From Streptococcus sanguinis SK1 = NCTC 7863 (GTDB lineage: Bacteria > Bacillota > Bacilli > Lactobacillales > Streptococcaceae): 64,000 nt of DNA. The position numbers and the translations under genes were made by a program. Positions 37,990 through 46,836 of the stretch are shown piece by piece (the stretch's first letter is position 1; the number at the start of each line of letters is the position of its first letter). Where the stretch lies: assembly GCF_000194945.1 (NCBI RefSeq), contig NZ_GL878507.1, forward strand, positions 248,001-312,000, read 5' to 3'. The notes below the pieces were generated by a model. The model saw only the letters and a list, made by a program, of their open reading frames with translations. It was not told the origin of the DNA and ran no database searches.

Positions 37990-38427
37990 ATGGAAAAAGA
38001 ACCATGGGAAGAAGATGTATACGATAACGGAGAAGATAAGTTGAAACGAACTAAGAAATTTAGCGCCTTGAATGCTGATCGTTTGTTGACCATATTAACC
38101 ATTATTTTCTGTATTTTAGTGGTTGCGGTGGTGTGCTTCTTGACCTATCTGTCTACTGGGGGAAGTAATAGACAGACCCAAATGGAAGGTTTCTACGGCA
38201 CTTCAGCAGCAAGTTCCAGCACTGAAGCGTCTTCTACAGCAGAGCAGCCAGCGGCAAATACCACAGAATCATCTGAAGGAACTCTGACGGTCCAGCCTGG
38301 TGAAGGTGAGGCAGCCATTGCAGCGCGTGCAGGTATTTCCATTGCCAAGCTTGAACAGCTTAACCCTTCTCATATGTCCACTGGTTCTTGGTATGCCAAT
38401 CCAGGTGATGTTGTGAAGATTGAGTAG
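37990..38427 (+). CDS. LysM-domain surface-associated protein (SAG1386/EF1546 type)
   Basis: A 145-aa protein: acidic/basic cytosolic N-terminus (about 35 residues), one membrane helix (about 36-56), a Ser/Thr/Ala/Glu-rich linker (70-98) and a short LysM-like domain (LTVQPGEGEAAIAARAGIS, then LEQLNPSHM) at the C-terminus. LysM domains bind peptidoglycan GlcNAc chains, so it likely bridges membrane and wall. AGGAGG precedes ATG 37990. The streptococcal order ferredoxin / this gene / cmk is conserved as I recall. cmk follows after 9 bases. Confidence 0.83.
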   Translation: MEKEPWEEDVYDNGEDKLKRTKKFSALNADRLLTILTIIFCILVVAVVCFLTYLSTGGSNRQTQMEGFYGTSAASSSTEASSTAEQPAANTTESSEGTLTVQPGEGEAAIAARAGISIAKLEQLNPSHMSTGSWYANPGDVVKIE

Positions 38428-38436
38428 GAGCCAGCC

Positions 38437-39114
38437 ATGAAACAGATTCAAATTGCAATTGATGGTCCAGCTTCCAGTGGAAAATCGACCGTTGCCAAGA
38501 TTATTGCTAAGGATTTTGGCTATACTTATTTAGATACAGGAGCCATGTATCGGGCTGCAACCTATTTGGCTCTGCGGCATCATCTAACAGAAGCAGATGC
38601 CACTGAAATTGTAGACTTGCTCAATAATCATTCGGTCAGTTTTGGTCGAGCGGAAGATGGCGAGCAGTTGGTCTTTGTCGGAGATGTAGATGTGACTCAC
38701 CCAATTCGAGAAAATGATGTTACCAATAACGTTTCGTGGGTATCTGCCATTCCTCAAGTCCGTGAGAAACTGGTGGCCTTGCAGCAGCAAATTGCAGCTC
38801 AGGGAGGGATTGTCATGGATGGCCGTGATATTGGAACGGTTGTCTTGCCTCAGGCTGAGCTCAAGATTTATTTGGTAGCTTCGGTTGATGAAAGAGCTGA
38901 GCGCCGTTATAAGGAAAATCTATCGAAAGGTATTCCTGCTGACTTGGAGAAACTGAAAGAAGAAATTGCAGAGCGGGATTATAAGGATAGTCACCGCGAG
39001 GTTTCGCCGTTGAAACCGGCAGACGATGCCATTCATTTTGATACCACGGGTGTTGGCATTTCTGAAGTTGTTGCATTTATCGAAGAAAAAGCGAAAAAAA
39101 TCATTGACAAATAA
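38437..39114 (+). CDS. cmk: Cytidylate kinase
   Basis: A 225-aa CMP/dCMP kinase. P-loop GPASSGKST at residues 9-17, followed by [10 protein letters not shown], the GRDIGTVV block near 129-136 and the lid region RRYKENL. It phosphorylates CMP and dCMP with ATP in pyrimidine salvage. Full length. ATG 38437 has TAGGAG. The 3' end overlaps the infC promoter: the -35 TTGACA lies inside the last codons. Confidence 0.95.
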   Translation: MKQIQIAIDGPASSGKSTVAKIIAKDFGYTYLDTGAMYRAATYLALRHHLTEADATEIVDLLNNHSVSFGRAEDGEQLVFVGDVDVTHPIRENDVTNNVSWVSAIPQVREKLVALQQQIAAQGGIVMDGRDIGTVVLPQAELKIYLVASVDERAERRYKENLSKGIPADLEKLKEEIAERDYKDSHREVSPLKPADDAIHFDTTGVGISEVVAFIEEKAKKIIDK

Positions 39115-39132
39115 AATGAAACTTGGTATGAT
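39104..39132 (+). promoter_or_regulatory. Promoter of the infC-rpmI-rplT operon
   Basis: TTGACA (39104-39109), 17-base spacer, TATGAT (39127-39132). A near-consensus promoter that starts within the cmk coding end. Confidence 0.85.
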
Positions 39133-39138
39133 AGTAGA

Positions 39139-39267
39139 GTTGAGAAAAGCAGAAGTGAGAGCTTCTCGCCTTGCGACTAACGTTGTCTGGCTCTACAGGA
39201 TTCAGTTTCAGTAATGAAATACTATCATGTAGTGCGGGTTTGCGTTAGCAGGTCCGCACTTGTTTTT
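39139..39267 (+). promoter_or_regulatory. L20-type leader with transcription attenuator
   Basis: About 150 bases of structured leader precede infC. There is a hairpin AGAAG/CTTCT near 39150-39165 and, at 39231-39260, AGTGCGG pairs with CCGCACT followed by a T-rich tract (terminator). Such leaders in Firmicutes are bound by ribosomal protein L20, which promotes termination and so limits its own operon. A stretch TACTATCAT (39220-39228) is complementary to ATGATAGTA at 39128-39136, usable only in readthrough transcripts from cmk. Confidence 0.78.
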
Positions 39268-39296
39268 CTCTAAAAATAAAAAAAGAGGTGAAAACC

Positions 39297-39818
39297 ATAG
39301 CAAAACAAGACTTATTCATCAATGATGAAATTCGTGTGCGTGAAGTTCGCTTGATCGGTCTTGACGGCGAACAATTAGGTATTAAACCGCTGAGCGAAGC
39401 GCAGTCTCTTGCGGATGAAGCAAATGTCGATTTGGTCCTGATTCAGCCACAAGCTAAACCACCTGTTGCAAAAATTATGGACTACGGTAAGTTCAAATTT
39501 GAGTACCAGAAAAAACAAAAAGAACAACGCAAGAAACAAAGTGTTGTTACTGTGAAAGAAGTCCGTCTCAGTCCAACCATTGATAAGGGAGACTTTGATA
39601 CTAAACTTCGCAACGCACGCAAGTTCCTTGAAAAAGGAAATAAAATAAAGGTATCGATCCGCTTCAAAGGTCGGATGATTACCCACAAAGAAATCGGGGC
39701 TAAAGTTTTAGCAGATTTTGCTGAAGCGACTCAAGATGTTGCTATCATTGAGCAAAAGCCTAAGATGGATGGACGTCAGATGTTCATGCAGATGGCGCCA
39801 ATTCCTGACAAAAAATAG
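39297..39818 (+). CDS. infC: Translation initiation factor IF-3, likely AUA start
   Basis: A 173-aa IF-3 with the N-domain ([15 protein letters not shown]), the central [17 protein letters not shown] linker helix and C-domain [10 protein letters not shown] and [17 protein letters not shown]. It prevents premature subunit joining and checks start codons. I place the start at ATA 39297, six bases after the Shine-Dalgarno AGAGGTG. The in-frame GTG 39288 overlaps that site and would not be usable with it. The resulting N-terminus (M)AKQDLFIND aligns with Bacillus IF-3, which starts from AUU. Rare starts let IF-3 repress itself. Confidence 0.9.
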   Translation: MAKQDLFINDEIRVREVRLIGLDGEQLGIKPLSEAQSLADEANVDLVLIQPQAKPPVAKIMDYGKFKFEYQKKQKEQRKKQSVVTVKEVRLSPTIDKGDFDTKLRNARKFLEKGNKIKVSIRFKGRMITHKEIGAKVLADFAEATQDVAIIEQKPKMDGRQMFMQMAPIPDKK

Positions 39819-39851
39819 ATTGTCAGAAAGATAGAAAAAGGAGAAAACATT

Positions 39852-40052
39852 ATGCCAAAACAAAAAACACACCGCGCATCAGCTAAACGTTTCAAACGTA
39901 CAGGTTCTGGTGGCTTGAAACGTTTCCGTGCTTACACTTCTCACCGTTTCCACGGAAAGACTAAGAAACAACGCCGTCATCTTCGCAAAGCAGGAATGGT
40001 GCATGCAGGAGACTTCAAGCGTATCAAAGCAATGCTTACAGGTCTGAAATAA
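39852..40052 (+). CDS. rpmI: Ribosomal protein bL35
   Basis: A 66-aa bL35: [20 protein letters not shown]-terminus and very basic throughout, with the family's [10 protein letters not shown] segment. A large-subunit protein. Codon bias is high. AAAGGAG site; between infC and rplT as in most Firmicutes. Confidence 0.97.
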   Translation: MPKQKTHRASAKRFKRTGSGGLKRFRAYTSHRFHGKTKKQRRHLRKAGMVHAGDFKRIKAMLTGLK

Positions 40053-40096
40053 GAGCTACTGTAACAATTATCTAGGAAATATTGGAGGAAATATAA

Positions 40097-40456
40097 ATGG
40101 CACGTGTTAAAGGTGGCGTTGTATCACGCAAACGCCGTAAACGTATTTTAAAATTAGCTAAAGGTTACTATGGAGCAAAACATATCTTGTTCCGTACTGC
40201 AAAAGAGCAAGTAATGAACTCTTACTACTATGCATACCGTGACCGCCGTCAGAAAAAACGTGATTTCCGCAAACTTTGGATCACTCGTATCAATGCAGCA
40301 GCTCGTTTGAACGGACTTTCATACTCACAATTGATGCATGGTTTGAAATTGGCTGAGATTGAAGTTAACCGTAAAATGTTGGCTGACTTGGCTGTTAACG
40401 ATGCAGCAGCTTTCACAGCTCTTGCAGATGCAGCTAAAGCTAAGCTTGGTAAATAA
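40097..40456 (+). CDS. rplT: Ribosomal protein bL20
   Basis: A 119-aa bL20 with the long basic N-terminal helix ([21 protein letters not shown]) shown by its repeated Arg/Lys pattern, and the globular C-domain ([20 protein letters not shown]). It is an assembly protein of the large subunit and also the likely repressor acting on the leader at 39139-39267. GGAGG site; ends in a terminator. Confidence 0.97.
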
Positions 40457-40464
40457 TTAAAATA

Positions 40465-40492
40465 AGAACTGAGGATTTCCTTGGTTCTTTTT
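40465..40492 (+). terminator. rplT operon terminator
   Basis: AGAACTGAGG pairs with CCTTGGTTCT (two G-U pairs) around a short loop, followed by T5, 9 bases after the stop. Confidence 0.8.
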
Positions 40493-40674
40493 CCATAACT
40501 CTTAATGAAAAGTTTGAAGAGAGAAATAGCCTGCCATGCCACTTATAGTATAGATAAAGGCTTGTTACTGATAAGACAGCTTTCATGGTAAAGCTAGTTA
40601 AAAATAGGAATTTGCGATATAATAGATAAAAACAGACATATATGTAAATAAAAAATTAGTAGAATGGAGAAATT

Positions 40675-41142
40675 ATGTCAGAGAATCGTTTGGCTTGGGA
40701 TCAGTATTTTGCGGCTCAGGCTCTCTTAATCGCTAATCGCTCAACCTGCAAGCGAGCCAAGGTTGGTGCTGTCTTGGTCAAGGATAATAAGGTTATTTCA
40801 ACTGGTTACAATGGCTCTGTTTCGGGGACTGAGCACTGTATTGACCATGAGTGTTTGGTTATTGACGGCCACTGCGTACGGACCTTGCACGCTGAGGTCA
40901 ATGCTATCTTGCAGGGAGCCGAGCGGGGAGTTCCTAAGGGATTTACGGCTTATGTGACCCATTTTCCCTGCCTCAACTGTACCAAGCAACTGCTTCAGGT
41001 CGGCTGCAAGCGGGTAGTCTACATCAACCAATATCGGATAGATGACTATGCTCAGTATCTATACAAGGAGAAAGAGGTGGAATTAGTTCATCTGCCGCTG
41101 GATGATGTCAAGAAGGCTATCGCTCAGACGGATTTGGTATAG
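40675..41142 (+). CDS. comEB: ComEB-type dCMP deaminase
   Basis: A 155-aa cytidine/deoxycytidylate deaminase-family protein. Zinc ligands and catalytic glutamate are in HAEVNAIL (His-Ala-Glu) near residues 71-78 and PCLNC near 102-106; the SGTEHCIDHECL insertion with extra Cys/His fits dCMP deaminases that bind a second zinc. Converts dCMP to dUMP, feeding dTMP synthesis. The name comes from its position in the Bacillus comE operon; it is not itself required for transformation there. TATAAT at 40618-40623 and GGAG precede ATG 40675. Confidence 0.9.
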   Translation: MSENRLAWDQYFAAQALLIANRSTCKRAKVGAVLVKDNKVISTGYNGSVSGTEHCIDHECLVIDGHCVRTLHAEVNAILQGAERGVPKGFTAYVTHFPCLNCTKQLLQVGCKRVVYINQYRIDDYAQYLYKEKEVELVHLPLDDVKKAIAQTDLV

Positions 41143-41198
41143 TGTACTTTAATTTTTTAAGATTAGTAGTCTTCTTATTCGAAGTAAATCTAAATAAT

Positions 41199-41227
41199 AA
41201 AGCTATAGTTTTCGTCTATAGCTTTTT
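41199..41227 (+). terminator. comEB terminator
   Basis: AAAGCTATAG pairs with CTATAGCTTT around a 7-base loop, then T-rich. Confidence 0.85.
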
Positions 41228-41261
41228 CTATTAAAAAAATTCTGAATTTTTTAGCGAAAAG

Positions 41262-41270
41262 TGGTATAAT
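41262..41270 (+). promoter_or_regulatory. metK promoter
   Basis: TG-G-TATAAT extended -10. The predicted start at 41277 coincides with the first base of the riboswitch stem. Confidence 0.75.
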
Positions 41271-41276
41271 GAAGAA

Positions 41277-41358
41277 GTTATATAGTCCCGATAAGGTGGT
41301 AGTTCTTTCTATCAGTACTTTGTAACTCTATAACAATTTATTTAAGGGGGGACATTTC
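41277..41358 (+). promoter_or_regulatory. SAM-III (SMK box) riboswitch
   Basis: The metK leader has the SMK layout. GTTATA (41277-41282) pairs with TATAAC (41329-41334) as the closing stem. GTCCC (41285-41289) can pair with GGGAC (41349-41353), which contains the ribosome binding site GGGGGG of metK. S-adenosylmethionine binding would stabilise this pairing and block translation. The class is known from metK leaders of lactic acid bacteria. Confidence 0.9.
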
Positions 41359-41359
41359 T

Positions 41360-42550
41360 ATGTCAGAACGTAAACTTTTCACGTCTGAGTCTGTATCGGA
41401 GGGGCATCCTGATAAGATTGCAGACCAAATTTCCGATGCTATTTTGGATGCTGTCTTGAGTCAGGATCCAGATGCCCATGTGGCTGCTGAAACAGCCGTT
41501 TATACGGGCTCGGTTCATGTTTTTGGTGAGATTTCGACCACAGCTTATGTAGATATTAACCGTGTGGTTCGTGATACCATTGCAGAGATTGGCTACACCA
41601 ATACAGAGTATGGATTTTCAGCTGAGACAGTCGGTGTGCATCCGTCTTTGGTGGAGCAGTCACCAGATATCGCTCAAGGTGTCAATGAAGCCTTGGAGGT
41701 TCGTGGGAATACGGACCAAGATCCATTGGACTTGATTGGTGCTGGAGACCAGGGGCTTATGTTTGGCTTTGCAGTTGATGAAACGCCGGAGCTCATGCCG
41801 CTTCCTATCTCGCTCAGTCACAAGCTAGTCCGTCGATTGGCAGAGTTGCGCAAATCAGGAGAGATTGCCTATCTGCGTCCAGATGCTAAGTCTCAGGTGA
41901 CTGTTGAGTATGATGAAAATGACCAGCCAGTGCGCGTGGATACGGTAGTTATTTCGATTCAGCATGATCCAGAAGTGACCAATGAAGAGATTCATCGTGA
42001 TGTGATTGAAAAGGTAATTAAAGCAGTTATCCCAGCCCAATATTTGGATGATAAGACGAAATTCTTCATCAATCCAACCGGTCGCTTTGTAATTGGCGGT
42101 CCGCAAGGGGACTCTGGCTTGACAGGACGCAAGATTATTGTGGATACTTACGGCGGTTATGCTCGTCACGGTGGCGGTGCTTTCTCTGGTAAGGATGCAA
42201 CCAAGGTCGACCGCTCAGCTTCATACGCAGCTCGCTACATCGCTAAAAACATCGTGGCGGCTGGACTGGCCAAGAAAGCAGAAGTACAGTTAGCCTATGC
42301 CATTGGTGTGGCTCAGCCGGTTTCTGTACGCATCGATACTTTTGGCACTGGTACTGTTCCAGAAAGCAAGTTGCAGGAAGCGGTTCGTAAGATTTTTGAT
42401 TTGCGTCCGGCCGGTATCATTCAAATGCTGGATCTAAAACGACCAATCTACCGTCAGACAGCAGCTTATGGCCACATGGGTAGGACAGATATTGACCTGC
42501 CTTGGGAAAAGTTGGATAAGGTAGAGGCATTGAAAGCAGCAGTGCAGTAA
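41360..42550 (+). CDS. metK: S-adenosylmethionine synthetase
   Basis: A 396-aa methionine adenosyltransferase that makes SAM from methionine and ATP. The family blocks [18 protein letters not shown] (residues 11-28, His14), [10 protein letters not shown] near 122-131 and [16 protein letters not shown] near 260-275 are intact. Own promoter, SMK-box feedback control of translation, and own terminator. Confidence 0.97.
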   Translation: MSERKLFTSESVSEGHPDKIADQISDAILDAVLSQDPDAHVAAETAVYTGSVHVFGEISTTAYVDINRVVRDTIAEIGYTNTEYGFSAETVGVHPSLVEQSPDIAQGVNEALEVRGNTDQDPLDLIGAGDQGLMFGFAVDETPELMPLPISLSHKLVRRLAELRKSGEIAYLRPDAKSQVTVEYDENDQPVRVDTVVISIQHDPEVTNEEIHRDVIEKVIKAVIPAQYLDDKTKFFINPTGRFVIGGPQGDSGLTGRKIIVDTYGGYARHGGGAFSGKDATKVDRSASYAARYIAKNIVAAGLAKKAEVQLAYAIGVAQPVSVRIDTFGTGTVPESKLQEAVRKIFDLRPAGIIQMLDLKRPIYRQTAAYGHMGRTDIDLPWEKLDKVEALKAAVQ

Positions 42551-42556
42551 GATGAC

Positions 42557-42588
42557 AGTTCTCAATCGTAATGGTTGAGAACTTTTTT
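42557..42588 (+). terminator. metK terminator
   Basis: AGTTCTCAATC pairs with GGTTGAGAACT around a 5-base loop, then T6. Confidence 0.92.
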
Positions 42589-42751
42589 ATATAGGTGGCT
42601 TTTACAAGGCAAGCAGTCTAGCCTTGCGCTTCTCTCAGTCTTGGTAATACTGTATTTTTCTGAAAGAACTGTTGAAAAAGCAATTTTCCCTGTTTCATTT
42701 TAATTTCAATTGTCTTATTTATCTAAAAGTATAGGAAATTTCCCGAATCTG

Positions 42752-42760
42752 TGGTATAAT
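42752..42760 (+). promoter_or_regulatory. murA promoter
   Basis: TG-G-TATAAT extended -10, 35 bases before the murA ATG. Between this and the metK terminator is a CAAGGC/GCCTTG hairpin (42605-42626) without U-tract. Confidence 0.65.
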
Positions 42761-42795
42761 AAATGGCAATACCTTGAAAGAGCTTTAATTTAAAC

Positions 42796-44055
42796 ATGAA
42801 AAAAATTGTAATACATGGTGGTCGCCCCTTAAAAGGAGAGGTGACTATTAATGGTGCTAAAAACAGTGTCGTTGCCCTGATTCCGGCTGTGATTCTGGCG
42901 GATGATATTGTAACGTTGGATGGTGTTCCAGATATTTCGGACGTGGATAGCCTGATTGATATTATGATTGCCATGGGAGCTAGTGTTACTCGCTCTGAGG
43001 ATAGTCTGACGATTGATCCGCGTGGTATCCAAAACGTCCCTATGCCTTATGGGAAAATCAACAGTCTAAGGGCTTCTTATTATTTCTATGGCAGCTTGCT
43101 TGGTCGCTATGGTGAAGCAACAGTAGGTCTGCCTGGTGGTTGTGACTTGGGGCCGCGTCCTATTGACTTGCACCTCAAGGCTTTTGAAGCCATGGGGGCT
43201 AAGATGACCATGGACGGCAACTACATGAACCTATCCACAGGAGGTCAGCAGCTGAAAGGTGCTAGCATTTATATGGATACGGTCAGCGTGGGTGCCACCA
43301 TCAATACTATGTTGGCTGCTGTCAAGACAAAAGGTCGGACTATTATTGAAAATGCAGCGCGGGAGCCAGAAATCATCGACGTAGCAACTCTCTTGAACAA
43401 TATGGGAGCGCACATCCGTGGAGCAGGTACTGATATTATCACGATTGAGGGGGTTCCACACCTCCATGGAACTCGTCATCAAGTAATTCCAGACCGTATC
43501 GAGGCAGGGACTTATATTGCCCTTGCTGCAGCTATTGGTCAGGGAATTCAGATTAATAATGTCCTTTATGAGCATTTAGAGAGTTTTATTGCCAAACTTG
43601 AGGAAATGGGTGTTCGGATGACGGTTTCTGAAGACAGCATTTTTGTCGAAGAGCAGCAAAACCTGCGAGCTATAAACATCAAGACTTCCCCTTATCCAGG
43701 CTTTGCAACTGACCTACAACAGCCGATTACTCCGCTCTTGCTGACGGCTAATGGCCATGGTAAGATTACGGACACCATCTATGAGAAGCGGGTTAACCAT
43801 GTGGCGGAGCTGGCTAAGATGGCAGGTAAGATTTCGACCAGCAGCGACCAGATTGTCTATGAGGGGCCAAATCAACTGCAAGGAGCTCAGGTCAAGGCAA
43901 CCGATTTACGAGCAGGAGCTGCTTTGGTTATTGCAGGTTTGATGGCTCAAGGAAAGACAGAGATTACTAATATCGAGTTTATCCTGCGTGGCTATTCTAA
44001 TATTATTGAAAAATTAACAAGTCTGGGTGCAGATATCCAGTTGATAGAAGAATAA
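42796..44055 (+). CDS. murA: UDP-N-acetylglucosamine 1-carboxyvinyltransferase
   Basis: A 419-aa MurA, first committed step of peptidoglycan precursor synthesis (PEP plus UDP-GlcNAc). Lys22-Asn23 in NGAKNS, catalytic Cys116 in [13 protein letters not shown] (the fosfomycin target) and Arg/Asp features of the fold are present. Low-GC Gram-positives usually carry two paralogues (MurA1/MurA2 or MurA/MurZ); which one this is cannot be told from this window. ATG 42796 lacks a close Shine-Dalgarno sequence (GAAAGAG lies about 15 bases away). Confidence 0.94.
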   Translation: MKKIVIHGGRPLKGEVTINGAKNSVVALIPAVILADDIVTLDGVPDISDVDSLIDIMIAMGASVTRSEDSLTIDPRGIQNVPMPYGKINSLRASYYFYGSLLGRYGEATVGLPGGCDLGPRPIDLHLKAFEAMGAKMTMDGNYMNLSTGGQQLKGASIYMDTVSVGATINTMLAAVKTKGRTIIENAAREPEIIDVATLLNNMGAHIRGAGTDIITIEGVPHLHGTRHQVIPDRIEAGTYIALAAAIGQGIQINNVLYEHLESFIAKLEEMGVRMTVSEDSIFVEEQQNLRAINIKTSPYPGFATDLQQPITPLLLTANGHGKITDTIYEKRVNHVAELAKMAGKISTSSDQIVYEGPNQLQGAQVKATDLRAGAALVIAGLMAQGKTEITNIEFILRGYSNIIEKLTSLGADIQLIEE

Positions 44056-44088
44056 GCGTTTTTCGCTTATTTTTTGTAGAGGTAGCAG

Positions 44089-44640
44089 ATGAATTTGTGG
44101 ACACATTTAGCAGCTTGTTCATTTATTGAGACAGAGCATGCTTTTTTGCGCCCCATTGTCTTTGAAGATGCGGGGGCTCTATATAAAATTGCGTCCAATC
44201 CGGAAAATACTCAATTCATTTTTCCGACAGAAGCAAGCCTAGAGGAAAGTGAATACGTCATTGCCAATTTCTTTATGAAAAATCCTCTGGGGATTTGGGC
44301 TATTTGTCACAAGGAAACGCAGGAAATGATTGGCTCTGTCAAGTTTGAAAAGATGGACGAGATCAAGAAAGAGGCTGAGTTAGGTTATTTTCTGCGGCAA
44401 GACTACTGGGGCCAAGGACTAATGACAGAAATTGTCCGAGAGATTGCTTTTCTATCTTTTACCCGCTTTGACTTCAAGCGCCTCAGTATTATCACTCATG
44501 CAGAGAACCTAGCTAGTCAAAAGGTGGCTCAAAAATCTGGCTTCAGCCTCTACCGGCAGTTTAAAGGGAGCGATCGGTACACGAGGAAGATGAGAGATTA
44601 TCTGGAGTACCGTTATGAGAGAGGAGATTTTAATGAGTAA
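44089..44640 (+). CDS. GNAT family N-acetyltransferase (RimJ/RimL-like)
   Basis: A 183-aa GNAT: ETEHAFLRPIVFEDAGALY N-terminal beta-alpha start, ELGYFLRQDYWGQGLMTEIV carrying the acetyl-CoA pyrophosphate loop (QGLMTE near residues 109-114) and FKRLSIITHAENLASQKVAQKSGF toward the end. Fits enzymes that acetylate protein N-termini or small amines. Overlaps spxR by 8 bases and probably shares a transcript with murA and spxR. Substrate unknown. Confidence 0.85.
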   Translation: MNLWTHLAACSFIETEHAFLRPIVFEDAGALYKIASNPENTQFIFPTEASLEESEYVIANFFMKNPLGIWAICHKETQEMIGSVKFEKMDEIKKEAELGYFLRQDYWGQGLMTEIVREIAFLSFTRFDFKRLSIITHAENLASQKVAQKSGFSLYRQFKGSDRYTRKMRDYLEYRYERGDFNE

Positions 44641-45910
44641 GCATCAGGAAATTTTAACCTATCTTGAAAATCTTCCAATTGGCAAGAGGGTCAGTGTCCG
44701 CAGTATTTCAAACTATCTGGGAGTTAGTGATGGGACGGCCTATCGAGCGATCAAGGAAGCGGAGAACCGCGGTATTGTTGAGACCAGGCCTCGGAGTGGT
44801 ACGGTTCGGGTCAAGTCCAAGAAAGTTGTCTTGGAGCATCTGACCTATAAGGAAATTGTTGATATTACTGGCTCAGAAGTATTGGCTGGAGAAGATGGTC
44901 TAGAAAAAGAATTCAATAAATTTTCCATCGGAGCCATGACGGAGCAGAATATCCTACGCTATCTGACAGAGGGCGGTCTCCTGATTGTTGGAGACCGGAC
45001 GAAAATTCAGCTCTTGGCTCTGGAAAATGAGAATGCGGTGTTGGTTACTGGAGGTTTTGAAGTCAGCTCGGAAGTTCTAAAGATGGCTAATTTGCTTAAT
45101 ATACCGGTTCTCAGGACCAAGCACGATACCTACACCGTTGCAACCATGATTAATCGTGCCCTGTCTAATATGCAAATCAAGACCGATATTTTAACAGTGG
45201 AGCAGGTATATCGCTCTAGCCACGAGTACGGCTTCTTGCATGATACTGATACTGTTCGTGACTATCTAGACTTGGTTCGTCGCAATCGCGCCAGCCGGTT
45301 TCCGGTTATCAACCAGCAGCAGATGCTAGTGGGGGTAGTAACCATGCGGGATGCTGGGGATAAGTCTCCTCTGACAACCTTGGACAAGGTCATGACGAAA
45401 AACGTCTTTATGACAGGCTTATCGGCTAATATTGCCAATATCAGCCAGCGCATGATTGCAGAAGATTTCGAAATGATACCAGTAGTGCGCAGCAATCAGA
45501 CCTTGCTGGGTGTGATTACGCGGCGGGACATTATGGAAAAAATGAGTCGTTCTCAGATTTCCAGCTTGCCGACTTTCAGTGAGCAGGTAGGACAGAAGAT
45601 TAGCCGTCAGGATGATTTGTTTTCCTTTACTGTTGAGCCTTTTATGCTGGAGCAAAATGGTGTGCTGGCCAACGGTGTGCTGACAGAAATTTTGACTCGG
45701 ATTACCCAGCAGCTCATGGTCAACAGCGGCCGCAGCCTGATAATCGACCAGCTGATGATTTATTTCTTTCAGGCGGTCCAGATTGATGACCTGCTGCATA
45801 TCCAGCCGCGTATTATCCGTCAGACTAGGCGGACAGCCATTATTGACTTTGAGATGTATTTGGAAGCGATGCTGGTTGCCAAAGCCACGATTACAGTGAA
45901 AATTAATTAA
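44633..45910 (+). CDS. spxR: SpxR-type regulator (HTH, DRTGG, CBS, HotDog domains)
   Basis: A 425-aa transcription factor. Domains in order: winged helix (about 1-65, with SVRSISNYLGVSDGTAYRAIKEAE), DRTGG (about 70-180, GGLLIVGDRTKIQ), two CBS repeats (about 190-310, with VVTMRDAGD and VITRRDIME) and a C-terminal HotDog thioesterase-like fold (to 425). In pneumococcus SpxR is reported to activate pyruvate oxidase (spxB) expression in response to metabolic state. ATG 44633 follows AGAGGAG; the longer open frame begins six codons upstream. map follows after 21 bases. Confidence 0.88.
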   Translation: MSKHQEILTYLENLPIGKRVSVRSISNYLGVSDGTAYRAIKEAENRGIVETRPRSGTVRVKSKKVVLEHLTYKEIVDITGSEVLAGEDGLEKEFNKFSIGAMTEQNILRYLTEGGLLIVGDRTKIQLLALENENAVLVTGGFEVSSEVLKMANLLNIPVLRTKHDTYTVATMINRALSNMQIKTDILTVEQVYRSSHEYGFLHDTDTVRDYLDLVRRNRASRFPVINQQQMLVGVVTMRDAGDKSPLTTLDKVMTKNVFMTGLSANIANISQRMIAEDFEMIPVVRSNQTLLGVITRRDIMEKMSRSQISSLPTFSEQVGQKISRQDDLFSFTVEPFMLEQNGVLANGVLTEILTRITQQLMVNSGRSLIIDQLMIYFFQAVQIDDLLHIQPRIIRQTRRTAIIDFEMYLEAMLVAKATITVKIN

Positions 45911-45931
45911 GAAGAGGAATTTAGAGAAAGA

Positions 45932-46789
45932 ATGATTACTTTAAAATCACAGCGTGAAATTGACTTGATGGACAAGAGTGGAGATTTTCTGGCTTCTGTC
46001 CATATTGGTTTGAGAGACTTGATTAAGCCAGGCATTGACATGTGGGACATCGAAGAGTATGTCCGCAAGCGTTGTAAAGAAGACAATGCGCTGCCCCTGC
46101 AGATTGGTGTTGAAGGGTCTGTCATGGACTATCCTTATGCGACTTGCTGCTCTCTTAATGACGAGGTAGCCCATGCCTTTCCCCGTCATCAGAAACTGGT
46201 AGAAGGCGATGTCATCAGCGTTGATATGGTTGTTGGCTTGGTCGATAAGGCAGAGCTGGATGTGTCCAAGCTAGACTTTGACAATGTAGCACAGATGAAG
46301 CAGCACACAGAGAGCTTCCGGGGCGGTGTGGCAGACTCTTGCTGGACCTATGCAGTAGGGAAGATTAGCCCAGAGGCTCAGCAGCTGATGGATGTGACTA
46401 AGGAATGTCTCTATCGTGGAATTGCGGCTGCTAAGGTTGGCAATCGTATTGGTGACATTGGCGCAGCTATTCAGGAATACGCTGAAAGTCATGGCTATGG
46501 CGTTGTGCGAGATTTGGTGGGGCATGGTGTTGGCCCAACCATGCATGAGGAGCCTATGGTGCCGCATTATGGTCGAGCAGGACGCGGCTTGCGCTTGCGT
46601 GAGGGAATGGTTCTGACTATCGAGCCCATGATCAATACAGGTACCTGGGAAATTGATACGGACTTTGAGACCGGCTGGGCACACAAAACACTGGATGGCG
46701 GCCTGTCCTGTCAGTATGAGCATCAGTTTGTCATTACAAAAGATGGCCCTGTCATTCTGACCAGCCAGGGAGAAGAAGGGACTTATTAG
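45932..46789 (+). CDS. map: Methionine aminopeptidase (type I)
   Basis: A 285-aa metalloprotease removing the initiator Met. Metal ligands are in DVISVDMVVG (Asp), DLVGHGVGPTMHEEP (His near residue 197) and LTIEPMI with QYEHQF for the last Glu. The streptococcal form carries an insertion of about 30 residues after the first metal region (KAELDVSKLDFDNVAQMKQH), which explains the length over 250. A terminator follows at once. Confidence 0.94.
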   Translation: MITLKSQREIDLMDKSGDFLASVHIGLRDLIKPGIDMWDIEEYVRKRCKEDNALPLQIGVEGSVMDYPYATCCSLNDEVAHAFPRHQKLVEGDVISVDMVVGLVDKAELDVSKLDFDNVAQMKQHTESFRGGVADSCWTYAVGKISPEAQQLMDVTKECLYRGIAAAKVGNRIGDIGAAIQEYAESHGYGVVRDLVGHGVGPTMHEEPMVPHYGRAGRGLRLREGMVLTIEPMINTGTWEIDTDFETGWAHKTLDGGLSCQYEHQFVITKDGPVILTSQGEEGTY

Positions 46790-46794
46790 AAATC

Positions 46795-46823
46795 AAAGGC
46801 TGGGCATTGTCTCAGCTTTTTTT
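46795..46823 (+). terminator. map terminator, abutting the next ribosome site
   Basis: AAAGGCTGGG pairs with CTCAGCTTTT (two G-U pairs) around 6 bases, then T7. The next gene's GAAGGAG begins right after the T-run (46824). Confidence 0.75.
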
Positions 46824-46836
46824 GAAGGAGAAGAGA

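Noticed and set aside
39288-39296. GTG as infC start
   Set aside because: It overlaps the only Shine-Dalgarno sequence, which is correctly spaced for ATA 39297.
40675-41142. comEB as evidence for a competence operon
   Set aside because: comEA and comEC are not adjacent; the protein is a dCMP deaminase named only by its Bacillus position.
42605-42626. CAAGGC/GCCTTG hairpin between metK and murA as a terminator or riboswitch
   Set aside because: No U-tract and only six pairs; metK already ends in a strong terminator.
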